Below, piece after piece: positions 14,485-22,850 of a DNA stretch of 64,000 nt (within the stretch, counting starts at the first letter, position 1; every line of letters begins with the position of its first letter). This DNA is from Clostridium pasteurianum BC1 (lineage in GTDB: Bacteria > Bacillota > Clostridia > Clostridiales > Clostridiaceae): positions 3,885,925 to 3,949,924 of the forward strand of contig NC_021182.1 in assembly GCF_000389635.1 (NCBI RefSeq), given 5' to 3'. The notes under the pieces are model-generated. The model was not told the DNA's origin. It saw nothing but the letters and a program-made list of their open reading frames with translations, and ran no database searches. Made by a program: the position numbers and the translations under genes.

Positions 14485-17400
14485 TTACATAAATAAATTT
14501 ACCAATTCTTCTTCAGATAAAGCTGCAATTCCATCACTACTGGAAAGTTCATCTCCAAGTAAGCTGTCTATAAGTTTCTTTTTCTCCTCCTGCAGTGTTA
14601 TAATTTTTTCTTCTATGGTTCCTTTGGCCACAAGCTTTATTACTTCCACTGCATTTTTCTGCCCTATTCTATGTGCTCTATCTGTAGCCTGTTCTTCTAC
14701 TGCTGGATTCCACCAGGGATCAAAATGAATTACCACATCTGCTGAAGTAAGATTTAGTCCTGTTCCTCCTGCTTTTAAACTTATAAGGAAAACAGAATTT
14801 TTACCTTTATTAAATTCCTCTACAATCTTCATTCTGTTTTGTGAGGATATGGAGCCATCCAGATAACTATAATCTATACCCTCTGCAGTTATTCTTTTAC
14901 CTATATTCTTAAGTACGGAAGTAAACTGAGAAAACACAAGTATTCTATGACCTTCTCCTACGCTTTGAGTTAAAAGCTCTGCCAATGCTTCTATTTTAGC
15001 ACTACTTCCCCTATAGTTTTCCATTATTATAGAAGGATCAAGACATAATTGTCTCAGTTTTGTAATATATGCAAGAATCTCTATTTTACTATTTTTGAAT
15101 TCATCTTCCTCTACCTTCTTTTTAATGAGTTCCACTGCATGCTTTGCATAGGTTCCATAAATCTTTTTCTGCTTATCCTCAAAATTAACCATCATAGTCT
15201 TTTCTATTTTATCTGGTAATTCTTTTATAACATCCTTTTTCTTTCTCCTTAGAATAAAGGGATTTATAAGTCTGTTAAGATCTTCAATAACCTCTGGTTC
15301 TTCCTTAAGTTTTTTATAATACCTTACACTAAATTTCTTTTCATCGTACAGATATCCAGGCATTACAAAATCAAATATGGACCATAATTCCATAACAGAA
15401 TTTTCTATAGGTGTTCCCGATAAGGCAAACCTTGTTTTTGCATTTATCTTTTTTACAGTTAAAGCATTTTGAGAATGAGGATTCTTTATATATTGAGCTT
15501 CATCCAAAAAGCAGTAGTGAAATTCTACATTCTTATAATTTTCCAAATCCCTTTTTAAAATGTTATATGTAGTTATAACAGCATCATATTTATCTATATT
15601 TTCGATTAATTCCTCTCTATCCTTTTTATTACCGTTAACTGCAGCTACTTTCATATTTGGAGCAAATTTTTCAAATTCATTGGTCCAGTTGTATACCAGC
15701 GAAGTAGGTACTACGATTAAAGATTTACTTCCTTTATTTGATAACAAAAAAGCAATGGCCTGAAAGGTTTTTCCAAGTCCCATTTCATCTCCCAGTATAC
15801 CTCCAAAGCCTAAATAATCTAAAGTTTTAAGCCAATTATATCCTACGCGCTGATATTCTCTTAAACTTCCAATTAAATCCTTTGGTTCTTTAAAAGCAAA
15901 GCTTTCAATTTTCTTTAGCTTATCTCTCACCTTTTTAATTTCTGGCCTACCCTTAATGTACCTAATTTTATTTTCCTCTATATATTTATCTAAATAAATA
16001 CTTTTATTTTTAGGTATTTCAATATGATTTCCCTTTATATTTTTATTTGAAACTACATCTAAAAGCTTTAAAAATTTTCTAAGCTCTAATTCCTCTAAAT
16101 CCAGGTATTCCCCACTTTTCAGTTTGTAATATTTAAGATTATCTCTAAAGGCTCTCAGTATTGAAGCAGTTTCTGAGGCTGGTATATCACCTAATTTGAA
16201 ATCCAGTTCAAAATAATTATATTTTCCAGTTCTAATATCTCCACTGATGTTTTTAGTATTAATAGATTTGATACCTTTAAAATTTTCAGAATAGAATACC
16301 TCTCCTATTTTCTGGAGCCTTTCTACTTCACTCTTGAAAAATTTAAAGATGTAGTCCTCTCCCCATACAAGATAAAATTTATTATTTACTTCCTCAAAGC
16401 CCATACTTCTAAGTAGTCCCATAATTTCCGCTTCTTTTTTTGAATCTCTATATATGACTTTTTCTGTACAATCCTCAAATATATTAAATTCAAAAGCCCC
16501 ATATTTAACTTTCAAAGTAAGCGAAATATCCTTTCCATCTTTATCAAAATAAAATTTAGATTCACATTTTTCCTTTATTATTTTATTTCTTATGGATTGA
16601 GATAAACTAATCTCCTCTGACAAAAAATTCAAATTTGGAATCAAATTTCTCAGTATTGCATTTTCTTTTGAACCAGATAATCTCACTGCCTTAGCCTCAT
16701 TAAATACAGTAAGATAAGGACTTATTTTACTGCAATATTCAAAGCTTGGCAGATATATAGATGTTCCATAAAAGAACACATTATCTCTACTTCCTAGTAC
16801 AACCGGCATACCACCTGGCAATTTAAGTACATAATCTTCCTTTACCATCTTTAAATCAAAGTCTATAGGCGGAGGACTCTCTAATATTTCAGTTTCAACA
16901 CATCTATACAGAAAGCCTTCATTTAGATATACTCTATGTTTTTTTACTGCCTGAAAGAATTCTCTTACTAAATAATCTGGTATATGTATGTATTTACCAT
17001 CTATATTTGATTTTCTCATTTTACTGGAACGTCCAATTGCTCCATTTATACTTACAAGCATCTGGATGAAGTCAATCAATCCTTTATCCTTTGTGCTGAA
17101 TTTATTTTCTGTCATACTGAGAGTAAAGTTTTTCCCATAGTTTATGGGTATATTATTATAAATAGCTAATAAGAATTGACTTATATCCTTTAACACATAG
17201 AGATTATTTGAATTCATATAAGTAAGCCCTATTTTAAATTCTGCAGAAATACTATGACTCCATTGATCTCTATTAATATAAACTTCTATTTTTATTTCTT
17301 TCTTGCCCTTCTCATTACCTAAAAGTATATCCAAAGTATCCACACTGCTATTGGATTTCAATAATTTTTCAACTTTTGGTGCATTTAAAAGAGGATGCTT

Positions 17401-17721
17401 TGCCAGTTCATCTACTACTTTATAAAAAGTAGCTACTAAGTGCTTGCAGCAATAATTTTGCTTATGTTCATTATTTTCATAATCCATACAGCTGCAATAA
17501 GTTGAAACTATATTCTTATTTACAGCATCCATCTCAATGTGAGTTTTATATTCACTAAAAAGGTTCTCTGAAATCACATTCCCTTTTATGTAAATAAGTT
17601 CTCCTTCACTTTCAAGCTTTATAGAAGAAACTAAATCATTATCTATAATTCTTAGTCCTTTAGAGTGATTTTTTCCACTAATCTGTTCATTGAATATTTG
17701 TAGTAATAAATTTCTATCCAT
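14485..17721 (-). CDS. SWIM zinc-finger SNF2-type helicase
   Basis: 1078 aa. A SWIM domain (CSCMDYENNEHKQNYCCKHL, about residues 77-96, CxC...CxH) is followed by a bacterial SNF2-associated region and then a full SNF2 ATPase: GDEMGLGKT (motif I, near 643), LDEAQYIKN (motif II, near 740, DEAQ in place of DEAH) and the C-terminal motifs GGTGLNL and DRAHRIGQ near 990-1025. It is a DNA-stimulated ATPase or translocase; its partner process in clostridia is not established. RBS AAGGTGA precedes the ATG. The csp promoter sits just past its 3' end. Confidence 0.92.
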   Translation of the reverse strand: MDRNLLLQIFNEQISGKNHSKGLRIIDNDLVSSIKLESEGELIYIKGNVISENLFSEYKTHIEMDAVNKNIVSTYCSCMDYENNEHKQNYCCKHLVATFYKVVDELAKHPLLNAPKVEKLLKSNSSVDTLDILLGNEKGKKEIKIEVYINRDQWSHSISAEFKIGLTYMNSNNLYVLKDISQFLLAIYNNIPINYGKNFTLSMTENKFSTKDKGLIDFIQMLVSINGAIGRSSKMRKSNIDGKYIHIPDYLVREFFQAVKKHRVYLNEGFLYRCVETEILESPPPIDFDLKMVKEDYVLKLPGGMPVVLGSRDNVFFYGTSIYLPSFEYCSKISPYLTVFNEAKAVRLSGSKENAILRNLIPNLNFLSEEISLSQSIRNKIIKEKCESKFYFDKDGKDISLTLKVKYGAFEFNIFEDCTEKVIYRDSKKEAEIMGLLRSMGFEEVNNKFYLVWGEDYIFKFFKSEVERLQKIGEVFYSENFKGIKSINTKNISGDIRTGKYNYFELDFKLGDIPASETASILRAFRDNLKYYKLKSGEYLDLEELELRKFLKLLDVVSNKNIKGNHIEIPKNKSIYLDKYIEENKIRYIKGRPEIKKVRDKLKKIESFAFKEPKDLIGSLREYQRVGYNWLKTLDYLGFGGILGDEMGLGKTFQAIAFLLSNKGSKSLIVVPTSLVYNWTNEFEKFAPNMKVAAVNGNKKDREELIENIDKYDAVITTYNILKRDLENYKNVEFHYCFLDEAQYIKNPHSQNALTVKKINAKTRFALSGTPIENSVMELWSIFDFVMPGYLYDEKKFSVRYYKKLKEEPEVIEDLNRLINPFILRRKKKDVIKELPDKIEKTMMVNFEDKQKKIYGTYAKHAVELIKKKVEEDEFKNSKIEILAYITKLRQLCLDPSIIMENYRGSSAKIEALAELLTQSVGEGHRILVFSQFTSVLKNIGKRITAEGIDYSYLDGSISSQNRMKIVEEFNKGKNSVFLISLKAGGTGLNLTSADVVIHFDPWWNPAVEEQATDRAHRIGQKNAVEVIKLVAKGTIEEKIITLQEEKKKLIDSLLGDELSSSDGIAALSEEELVNLFM

Positions 17722-17836
17722 TGTATCACCTTAGTAATTATCATTTAATTTTACTTTTGTCAAAATAAATTCAGTTTTCCTTGTATACTTAAAAATATCT
17801 ACCCCATATTTGCCTTGTTATTTATTTTAAGATAAC

Positions 17837-18304
17837 CTATTTGCTGATTCTATCAGCTATACATGAGGCTGCATATGAGTAGGGCTTAATCTGATATTTA
17901 TATCCAGTTCCTGTAATCCACCCAGTAATCTCACTAATCAATTCAAATGTTTTACCATTTTTATTAGTTCCAATATCCACATGAATTTCTATATCTTCCT
18001 TTATATTAGCTTTTTCAAAGCTTTTAGAAAGTTTTGAAGCAAGCTCTAAGCTTAGCGCAGTTTCATAATATATCTTTTGTCTAACATTAGTTATTTTAGG
18101 AACATACCTTATTTCGTAAAAGAAAATACCACCTCTACCAATCCTATGAATTGCCACAACTACAACTACTTTAGTTAAACTTCTATTCTGAGAATCTGTT
18201 CCAACGGTGATTTTGTATTTATAATTCTTGTCGCTTAATATGAAACCTTTTATGCAATTTACCATTTCATTAACAGAAACATTACCAAAGGTCTTGCTAT
18301 ACAT
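17837..18304 (-). CDS. YkuK-like protein (DUF458, RNase H-like fold)
   Basis: 155 aa. Features of the YkuK/DUF458 family: ITVGTDSQNR near residue 40 (acidic strand), VVVVVAIHRIGRGG, a helical YYETALSLELASKL stretch, HVDIGTNKNGKT and the end PYSYAASCIADR. The fold is RNase H-like with conserved acidic residues, but no activity is established for the family. GGGGGT precedes the ATG. It lies upstream of the SNF2 gene with about 115 bases between them. Confidence 0.8.
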   Translation of the reverse strand: MYSKTFGNVSVNEMVNCIKGFILSDKNYKYKITVGTDSQNRSLTKVVVVVAIHRIGRGGIFFYEIRYVPKITNVRQKIYYETALSLELASKLSKSFEKANIKEDIEIHVDIGTNKNGKTFELISEITGWITGTGYKYQIKPYSYAASCIADRISK

Positions 18305-18379
18305 TACTGTATACCCCCTAAAACATATTTTTTAGAAATTTCTCCATATTAATTTTTGCAACAAACTATTAAATAATCT

Positions 18380-18485
18380 TTTATTCCATGACTAGTGGCT
18401 GTAATACTGTAACCGCCACAGGTCCCTGGATAATTCATCTAAACTTAGCAGGAATAGAAACTCCTATTAAATAAGATTCATCAAT
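18380..18485 (+). repeat. Dispersed structured element, copy 1 (type A)
   Basis: TTATTCCATGACTAG ... TCCCTGGATAATTCATCTAA then a 3' hairpin TTAGCAGGA/TCCTATTAA around AATAGAAAC. The left arm is shortened: the CTCC/GGAG hairpin present in copies 2-4 is missing. Confidence 0.65.
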
Positions 18486-18712
18486 AAATATACTATGAAT
18501 TATTAGTACATTTGTTTCATTCACTTATAACTAGATACTTCAGGTACATTCAAATAAATCACTAGTCAGCATCTTTGACTTACTATTTATTTTCATATGC
18601 CTTATTCCTATTTTTTAACTATTATATTTATTATACTTTTTTAAATATTTACTGGCTATACTCTAAATTATACCATTAATTTGCTCAATACTAGTAAAAA
18701 CTTAGCCCAAAA

Positions 18713-18746
18713 AGACTTGTTAGATTAAATTTAATCTAACAAGTCT
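18713..18746 (-). terminator. Terminator of the AraC-type gene
   Basis: A 34-base perfect palindrome (arms AGACTTGTTAGATTA), followed by TTTTT on the minus strand. Confidence 0.85.
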
Positions 18747-18839
18747 ATAATTATCCATACTAAAAAATATTATAAAATAAATAACTCTTAAAATTTTGTA
18801 TATGCATTAGCAAATTTTTCAACATTATTGTTTATAATA

Positions 18840-19688
18840 CTATTTTACAGCTTTTCTGTACTCCATAGGTGCACAGCCCTTTAAATCTTTAAATACGCGA
18901 TTAAAGCTTTTAACGCTATTAAAACCTGATTTATATGCCACTTCAATAATAGAGTCCTCTTTATCCATTAAATACCATTCAGCCTTGGTTATTCTAAAAT
19001 TATTCAGATAATCTAAAAAAGTCATACCAGCATTTTCTTTAAAAAATCTTGTGAAATAATATTTACTAAACCCTGCAACTTTTGCAATGTGATCCAAATC
19101 AATATGATTTTCATAATTTTTTTCTACATATTGAAATACCCTATCAAGTTTTTGCAATTTCTCTCTTTGTCTACTTTCCTCTTCCAATGAATACTCCATT
19201 TTTGGCATATATCTAAGTAATATACCTGCCAAATCATATAAGCGTGCCTTTAAGATAAGCTTATAGCCTTCTTTAGCTTCACTGTTTTCATGAATAAGTT
19301 CCCTTATTTGTTTTTCCATTAGAGCATGAATTTCACTTTGCTTTGTAAAACGCTGAGATTTAATAAACATTAATTTTATAACCCTTGTATCCTTTGTTCC
19401 AGAAAGAAAATTATCGTATATGGACATTCTAAATTGTATAACTGCTCTTTTGCTAAATTCCATCTGTTTAAAGAAATAATGTACTTCTCCCGAACCTATA
19501 ATAAGTATATCTCCAATTTCAAGTTTATATATATGGCTGCCTACCCCAACTTTAATGCTGCCTTCTACAATATATATAATTTCAATATCTTCATGCCAAT
19601 GATGCGGAGTACTCATATATCCATCATTAAAAAACAGTCTAAAAGGAAATTCCGGTTCTAATACAGTTTTTTCAAGGCTCCCCTGCAT
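18840..19688 (-). CDS. AraC-family transcriptional regulator with cupin sensor
   Basis: 282 aa. The N-terminal cupin (PHHWHEDIEIIYIVEGS near residues 26-42) binds a small ligand. The C-terminal double helix-turn-helix runs from about residue 180, with FSKYYFTRFFKENAGMTF, then AYKSGFNSVKSFNRVFK. The ATG at 19688 sits 4-5 bases after GGAGGG. It lies next to a sugar dehydrogenase/isomerase operon, and two identical 21-bp-phased direct repeats upstream of that operon and of the GH31 gene are plausible targets. The inducer would then be a sugar; this is inference. Confidence 0.88.
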   Translation of the reverse strand: MQGSLEKTVLEPEFPFRLFFNDGYMSTPHHWHEDIEIIYIVEGSIKVGVGSHIYKLEIGDILIIGSGEVHYFFKQMEFSKRAVIQFRMSIYDNFLSGTKDTRVIKLMFIKSQRFTKQSEIHALMEKQIRELIHENSEAKEGYKLILKARLYDLAGILLRYMPKMEYSLEEESRQREKLQKLDRVFQYVEKNYENHIDLDHIAKVAGFSKYYFTRFFKENAGMTFLDYLNNFRITKAEWYLMDKEDSIIEVAYKSGFNSVKSFNRVFKDLKGCAPMEYRKAVK

Positions 19689-19706
19689 ATTTCCCTCCAA
19701 AAATTC

Positions 19707-19833
19707 TTTATCCCATGACTAGTTGCTGTAATACTCCACCTCCTAAAGGTGGAGATAACAGCGGCACGCCCCTGGATAATTCATCTAAACTTTGGCTGGA
19801 ATGCAAACTCCCAGCAAGTAAGATTCATTGATT
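19707..19833 (+). repeat. Dispersed structured element, copy 2 (type A)
   Basis: Blocks TTATCCCATGACTAG, GCTGTAATACTCCACC, GGTGGAGATAACAGC, CCCTGGATAATTCATCTAAA. Stems: TTATCC/GGATAA, GCTGT/ACAGC, CTCCACC/GGTGGAG, and 3' hairpin GGCTGGA/TCCCAGC. Lies just upstream of the AraC-type gene. Confidence 0.7.
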
Positions 19834-19841
19834 AATTACTA

Positions 19842-20052
19842 CTATAATTCTATTTTAGTCCTATTTTTACCGGATTCATAGATGCTGTATATCATTTTTT
19901 GAGTTTTTATTGCTTCCTCCCCGGTAATATCAGGCTGTATTCCAGAACTTATAGCATCATAGTAATTTTTTATCTGCCTTTTATGACTTGTTCCCCAATA
20001 TCCCTTTGCTCCATTTCCGTAGTCAAAGACCTCTTCTGGATTGTTATCTGCA
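19842..20052 (-). pseudogene. C-terminal remnant of a Gfo/Idh/MocA dehydrogenase
   Basis: A minus-strand frame without a start reads NNPEEVFDYGNGAKGYWG, then HKRQIKNYYDAI, DITGEEAIKTQKMIYSIYES and ends TAG at 19842-19844. This is the C-terminal part of an oxidoreductase of the Gfo/Idh/MocA type. The N-terminal Rossmann part is missing; the fragment abuts the stop of the isomerase gene upstream. Confidence 0.7.
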
Positions 20053-20058
20053 ATTAGG

Positions 20059-20982
20059 CTACACTAATTTCTTAAGATAATTTATTCCCAAAGATAAACC
20101 TTCCTTTACCTTTTCCTCACTGCCTTCATAAAGTGGATCTTCATGTTCAATACTTATAACATCATCGTAACCTATTTTTCTTAATTCATTTACAAAAATC
20201 TTCCAATCAATCTGTCCAAGGCCAGGCATTCTATATCTCCAGTATCCACTATCTTCGAAACTGACATTCAGCTGCTTATTATACACCCCATATAATTTTA
20301 ATCTGTCTTCAAACACTTCAGCATCCTTTGCATGAGTATGGAATATTCTATCCTTAAATTCTTTAATAGGACTGATATAATCCATGAGCATTGAATGTAG
20401 ATGAGACGGATCATAATTTAATCCAAAATTCTTATTCGGAACTCTCTTGAAGATTTCTCTCCAAAGTTCAGGTGAATAAGATATGGTTCCTGGTATTCCT
20501 TTAATTTGCCAGCCAGGCATTGCACAATTTTCAATTATTACCTTTATTCCCCTATCCTCAGCGTACTTAACTAAATCGCTAAACACTATCTGAAACTCAT
20601 CAAGGTTCTCCTCTATAGTCTTATCTATATTCCTTCCAATAAAAGTTCCCACTGCTGGAACTCCAAGCTGCACTGCAGCATCAACACATTTTTTGAAATG
20701 ATTATTTATCTTAGTTCTTTTATTTATGTCATGGTCTAAATTATTATCATAGTAAGCTAATGAGGAAATTGTCAATCCATATTCTCTAAAATATTCCTTG
20801 ATTTCCTCAGCTTCCTTTTCAGTAAAATTATCTACGTCTATGTCGCAGCTTGAATAGTCTCTATTATTGGATGCTGGCCAGCAGGCAATTTCAAGTGACT
20901 TAAACCCCTGTTCACTTGCCCATTTTGCTTTCTCCTTAAGTGGTATACTTCCAAGACTTACTGTTAATAAACCTATATACAT
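20059..20982 (-). CDS. Sugar phosphate isomerase/epimerase (TIM-barrel, xylose isomerase-like)
   Basis: 307 aa. The family metal site is visible: Glu in VIIENC, Asp and His in NYDPSH, His in HTHAKD and Glu in SIEHED. The first strand GLLTVSLGSIPL and WASEQGFKSLEIACWP are typical of IolE/IolI/hydroxypyruvate isomerase-like proteins. GGGAAGTG lies upstream of the ATG, inside the end of the remnant frame at 20984-21115. Together with the dehydrogenase at 21138 it looks like an inositol- or sugar-oxidation pathway; the substrate cannot be named. Confidence 0.82.
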   Translation of the reverse strand: MYIGLLTVSLGSIPLKEKAKWASEQGFKSLEIACWPASNNRDYSSCDIDVDNFTEKEAEEIKEYFREYGLTISSLAYYDNNLDHDINKRTKINNHFKKCVDAAVQLGVPAVGTFIGRNIDKTIEENLDEFQIVFSDLVKYAEDRGIKVIIENCAMPGWQIKGIPGTISYSPELWREIFKRVPNKNFGLNYDPSHLHSMLMDYISPIKEFKDRIFHTHAKDAEVFEDRLKLYGVYNKQLNVSFEDSGYWRYRMPGLGQIDWKIFVNELRKIGYDDVISIEHEDPLYEGSEEKVKEGLSLGINYLKKLV

Positions 20983-20983
20983 A

Positions 20984-21115
20984 TTAAAACACTTCCCATT
21001 CTAATTTTTTTAAATTTTCATAAACTGTCTCCACTACTTTTCTTAGTGCGCTCTTAAAATCCGCAGCTGTTTTATCCTTGATACTGTATAATTGCAGACC
21101 TATTGATAAGCACAT
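20984..21115 (-). pseudogene. Internally deleted TIM-barrel sugar isomerase (43-aa remnant)
   Basis: ATG at 21115 reads LSIGLQLYSIKDKTAADFKS and then ALRKVVETVYENLKKLEWEVF and stop. The first 30 residues are the typical N-terminus of a xylose isomerase-like TIM-barrel protein, and the last ten look like a C-terminus, so an in-frame deletion removed about 200 residues. It may now act mainly as a leader coupling translation to the next gene, whose ATG lies one base after its stop. Confidence 0.5.
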
Positions 21116-21137
21116 AAAAACACACTTCCCCTATATT

Positions 21138-22238
21138 CTAATTATTCAGGTAAACTGGTTCTCCCCTTTTAGCTGATTCATATATTGCCTCTAGTATTTG
21201 GGTAACTACCAATGCCTGTTCCGGTTTTACTATAGGCTCTTTATTTTCTAAAATACATTGAACCCACTGCCTTGCCTCCAGCTCCGCAGGATCTTCTGAA
21301 TCTCCATCATAGAATGCAACTCCACCTGCATTTAGATCAACCTTTGTTTCATATAATCTACTGAACTTCTCTCCATTTATTCTAAGACCCTCTGCCATAT
21401 CTGCTCCGCCTTCTGTTCCACAAAGAGATGTTTGAGCTTCTCCAACATCTAGACTATTTATTGCCCAACTGGATTCTAGAACTATAGTTGCTCCATTTTC
21501 CATAGTTATAAATCCGAAAGCTGAATCCTCTACGGTAAATTTAGCAGGATCCCAGGGTCCCCATGCATTTGCCGCATTTTCTTTGCCTCCAAGCTTATGA
21601 TATATATTGCCAACTACGTATTTAGGCTTATAATTGTCCATCATCCATAGTGTTAAATCAAGAGCATGAGTTCCTATATCTATTAATGGACCTCCACCCT
21701 GCTCAAATTCATTGAGAAATACTCCCCAGGTTGGAACTGCTCTTCTTCTTATGGCGTGTGCCTTTGCATAATATATTTCTCCTAATTCCCCATTTTCACA
21801 AACCCCATGAAGGTATTTTGAATCTCCTCTAAAACGATTTTGATAGCCTATAGTAAGCTTCTTGCCTGTACGTTTTGCAGCCTCAAGCATCTTTCTTGCT
21901 TCTTCTGTAGTTTTTGCCATTGGCTTCTCACACATTACATGCTTTCCAGCTTTCAGTGCATCTACAGTTATAAAACTATGAGATCTGTTAGGTGTGCATA
22001 CGTGAATAACATCGATACTTTTATCCTTTAACAATTCCTTATAATCTTCATAAACTTTAGCACCTTCTGTACCAAACTCCTTTGCTGCTTTTTCCGCTTT
22101 TTCTTTTTTAATATCACAAAATGCTGCCATTTCAACCTGTGATATCTTTGATAAACTTGGCATGTGCTTACCATTTGCAATACCTCCACAACCTATAATT
22201 CCAATTTTTATTTTTTTGTTCTCACACATATTTTCCAT
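21138..22238 (-). CDS. Gfo/Idh/MocA-family sugar dehydrogenase
   Basis: 366 aa. N-terminal NAD(P)-binding IGIIGCGGIANGKHM (about 12-26), the family motif CEKPMAKT near residue 100 and the substrate-domain motif GGGPLIDIGTHALDL near 185-199 with the catalytic histidine. It oxidises a sugar or cyclitol at one hydroxyl with NAD(P). GGAGATG precedes the ATG. It is first in a leftward operon with the TIM-barrel isomerase and two remnants. An AraC-like operator and a cre-like site lie upstream. Confidence 0.88.
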   Translation of the reverse strand: MENMCENKKIKIGIIGCGGIANGKHMPSLSKISQVEMAAFCDIKKEKAEKAAKEFGTEGAKVYEDYKELLKDKSIDVIHVCTPNRSHSFITVDALKAGKHVMCEKPMAKTTEEARKMLEAAKRTGKKLTIGYQNRFRGDSKYLHGVCENGELGEIYYAKAHAIRRRAVPTWGVFLNEFEQGGGPLIDIGTHALDLTLWMMDNYKPKYVVGNIYHKLGGKENAANAWGPWDPAKFTVEDSAFGFITMENGATIVLESSWAINSLDVGEAQTSLCGTEGGADMAEGLRINGEKFSRLYETKVDLNAGGVAFYDGDSEDPAELEARQWVQCILENKEPIVKPEQALVVTQILEAIYESAKRGEPVYLNN

Positions 22239-22385
22239 AACATCTCCTGACTTTTAATTTCACTGGGTTTACAACTAAAAATCAGTATTTTCACTTCCTT
22301 TCTTATTAATATATAGTTCTGTGAATAAAAATCTTTTTTCTATAATCTTATGCTTAAAAACTATGATTTAAAATTCAAGTTTAAT

Positions 22386-22399
22386 TCTTAACGTTTACA
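22386..22399 (-). promoter_or_regulatory. cre-like (CcpA) site upstream of the dehydrogenase operon
   Basis: Minus strand TGTAAACGTTAAGA matches TGWAANCGNTNWCA except one position. Suggests catabolite control. Confidence 0.4.
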
Positions 22400-22441
22400 T
22401 ATATGATTTTATAACAGAACTGTTTTAATTACTGCTCATGT

Positions 22442-22468
22442 ATTGCTCACTTATTCTCAAATATTGCT
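22442..22468. promoter_or_regulatory. AraC-like operator, direct repeat ATTGCT-N15-ATTGCT (site 1)
   Basis: Two ATTGCT half-sites exactly 21 bp apart (two helical turns), inside a block repeated upstream of the GH31 gene at 28399-28425. Confidence 0.55.
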
Positions 22469-22586
22469 GTTTTTAGATATCTAAAAATACTTTTCACTAA
22501 TATTTTAACCTTTTACTGCATGGGCTGTTAAACCTGATATTATTTTTACTTGATTCTAATATTAATTGTTATACTCTGAAAAACAA

Positions 22587-22812
22587 TGTATCCGATGACT
22601 AGCCGCTGTAACACTCCACCGCACTCTGTGAAAGGGATTCACACAAAATCTAAGATTTTGGTTCTCTGCTTGCACACAGCGAAAGCGACCAAATACAAAA
22701 TAAATTTTGTTTTGTCTGCTTTTCCAAAGGTGGAGATAACATCGGCACGTCCCTGGATAATTCATCTAAACTCAGTGGGAATACAAACTCCCACTGAGTA
22801 AGATTCATTGAT
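22587..22812 (+). repeat. Dispersed structured element, copy 3 (type A, expanded loop)
   Basis: TATCCGATGACTAGCCGCTG ... CACTCCACC, a roughly 110-base inserted arm, then GGTGGAGATAACATCGG, TCCCTGGATAATTCATCTAA and a perfect 10-bp 3' hairpin CTCAGTGGGA/TCCCACTGAG. The inserted arm shares CGCACTCTGTGAAAG and TTCTCTGCTT with copy 4. Confidence 0.7.
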
Positions 22813-22847
22813 AAGGGGAATTGCAGTTTTTGCAATTCCCCTTATCA
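22809..22847. terminator. Hairpin after the 5'-nucleotidase gene
   Basis: A perfect 17-bp stem with a 5-base loop, without a clear T run on the minus strand. Could be the nucleotidase terminator or the last stem of the structured element that overlaps it. Confidence 0.5.
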
Positions 22848-22850
22848 TTA

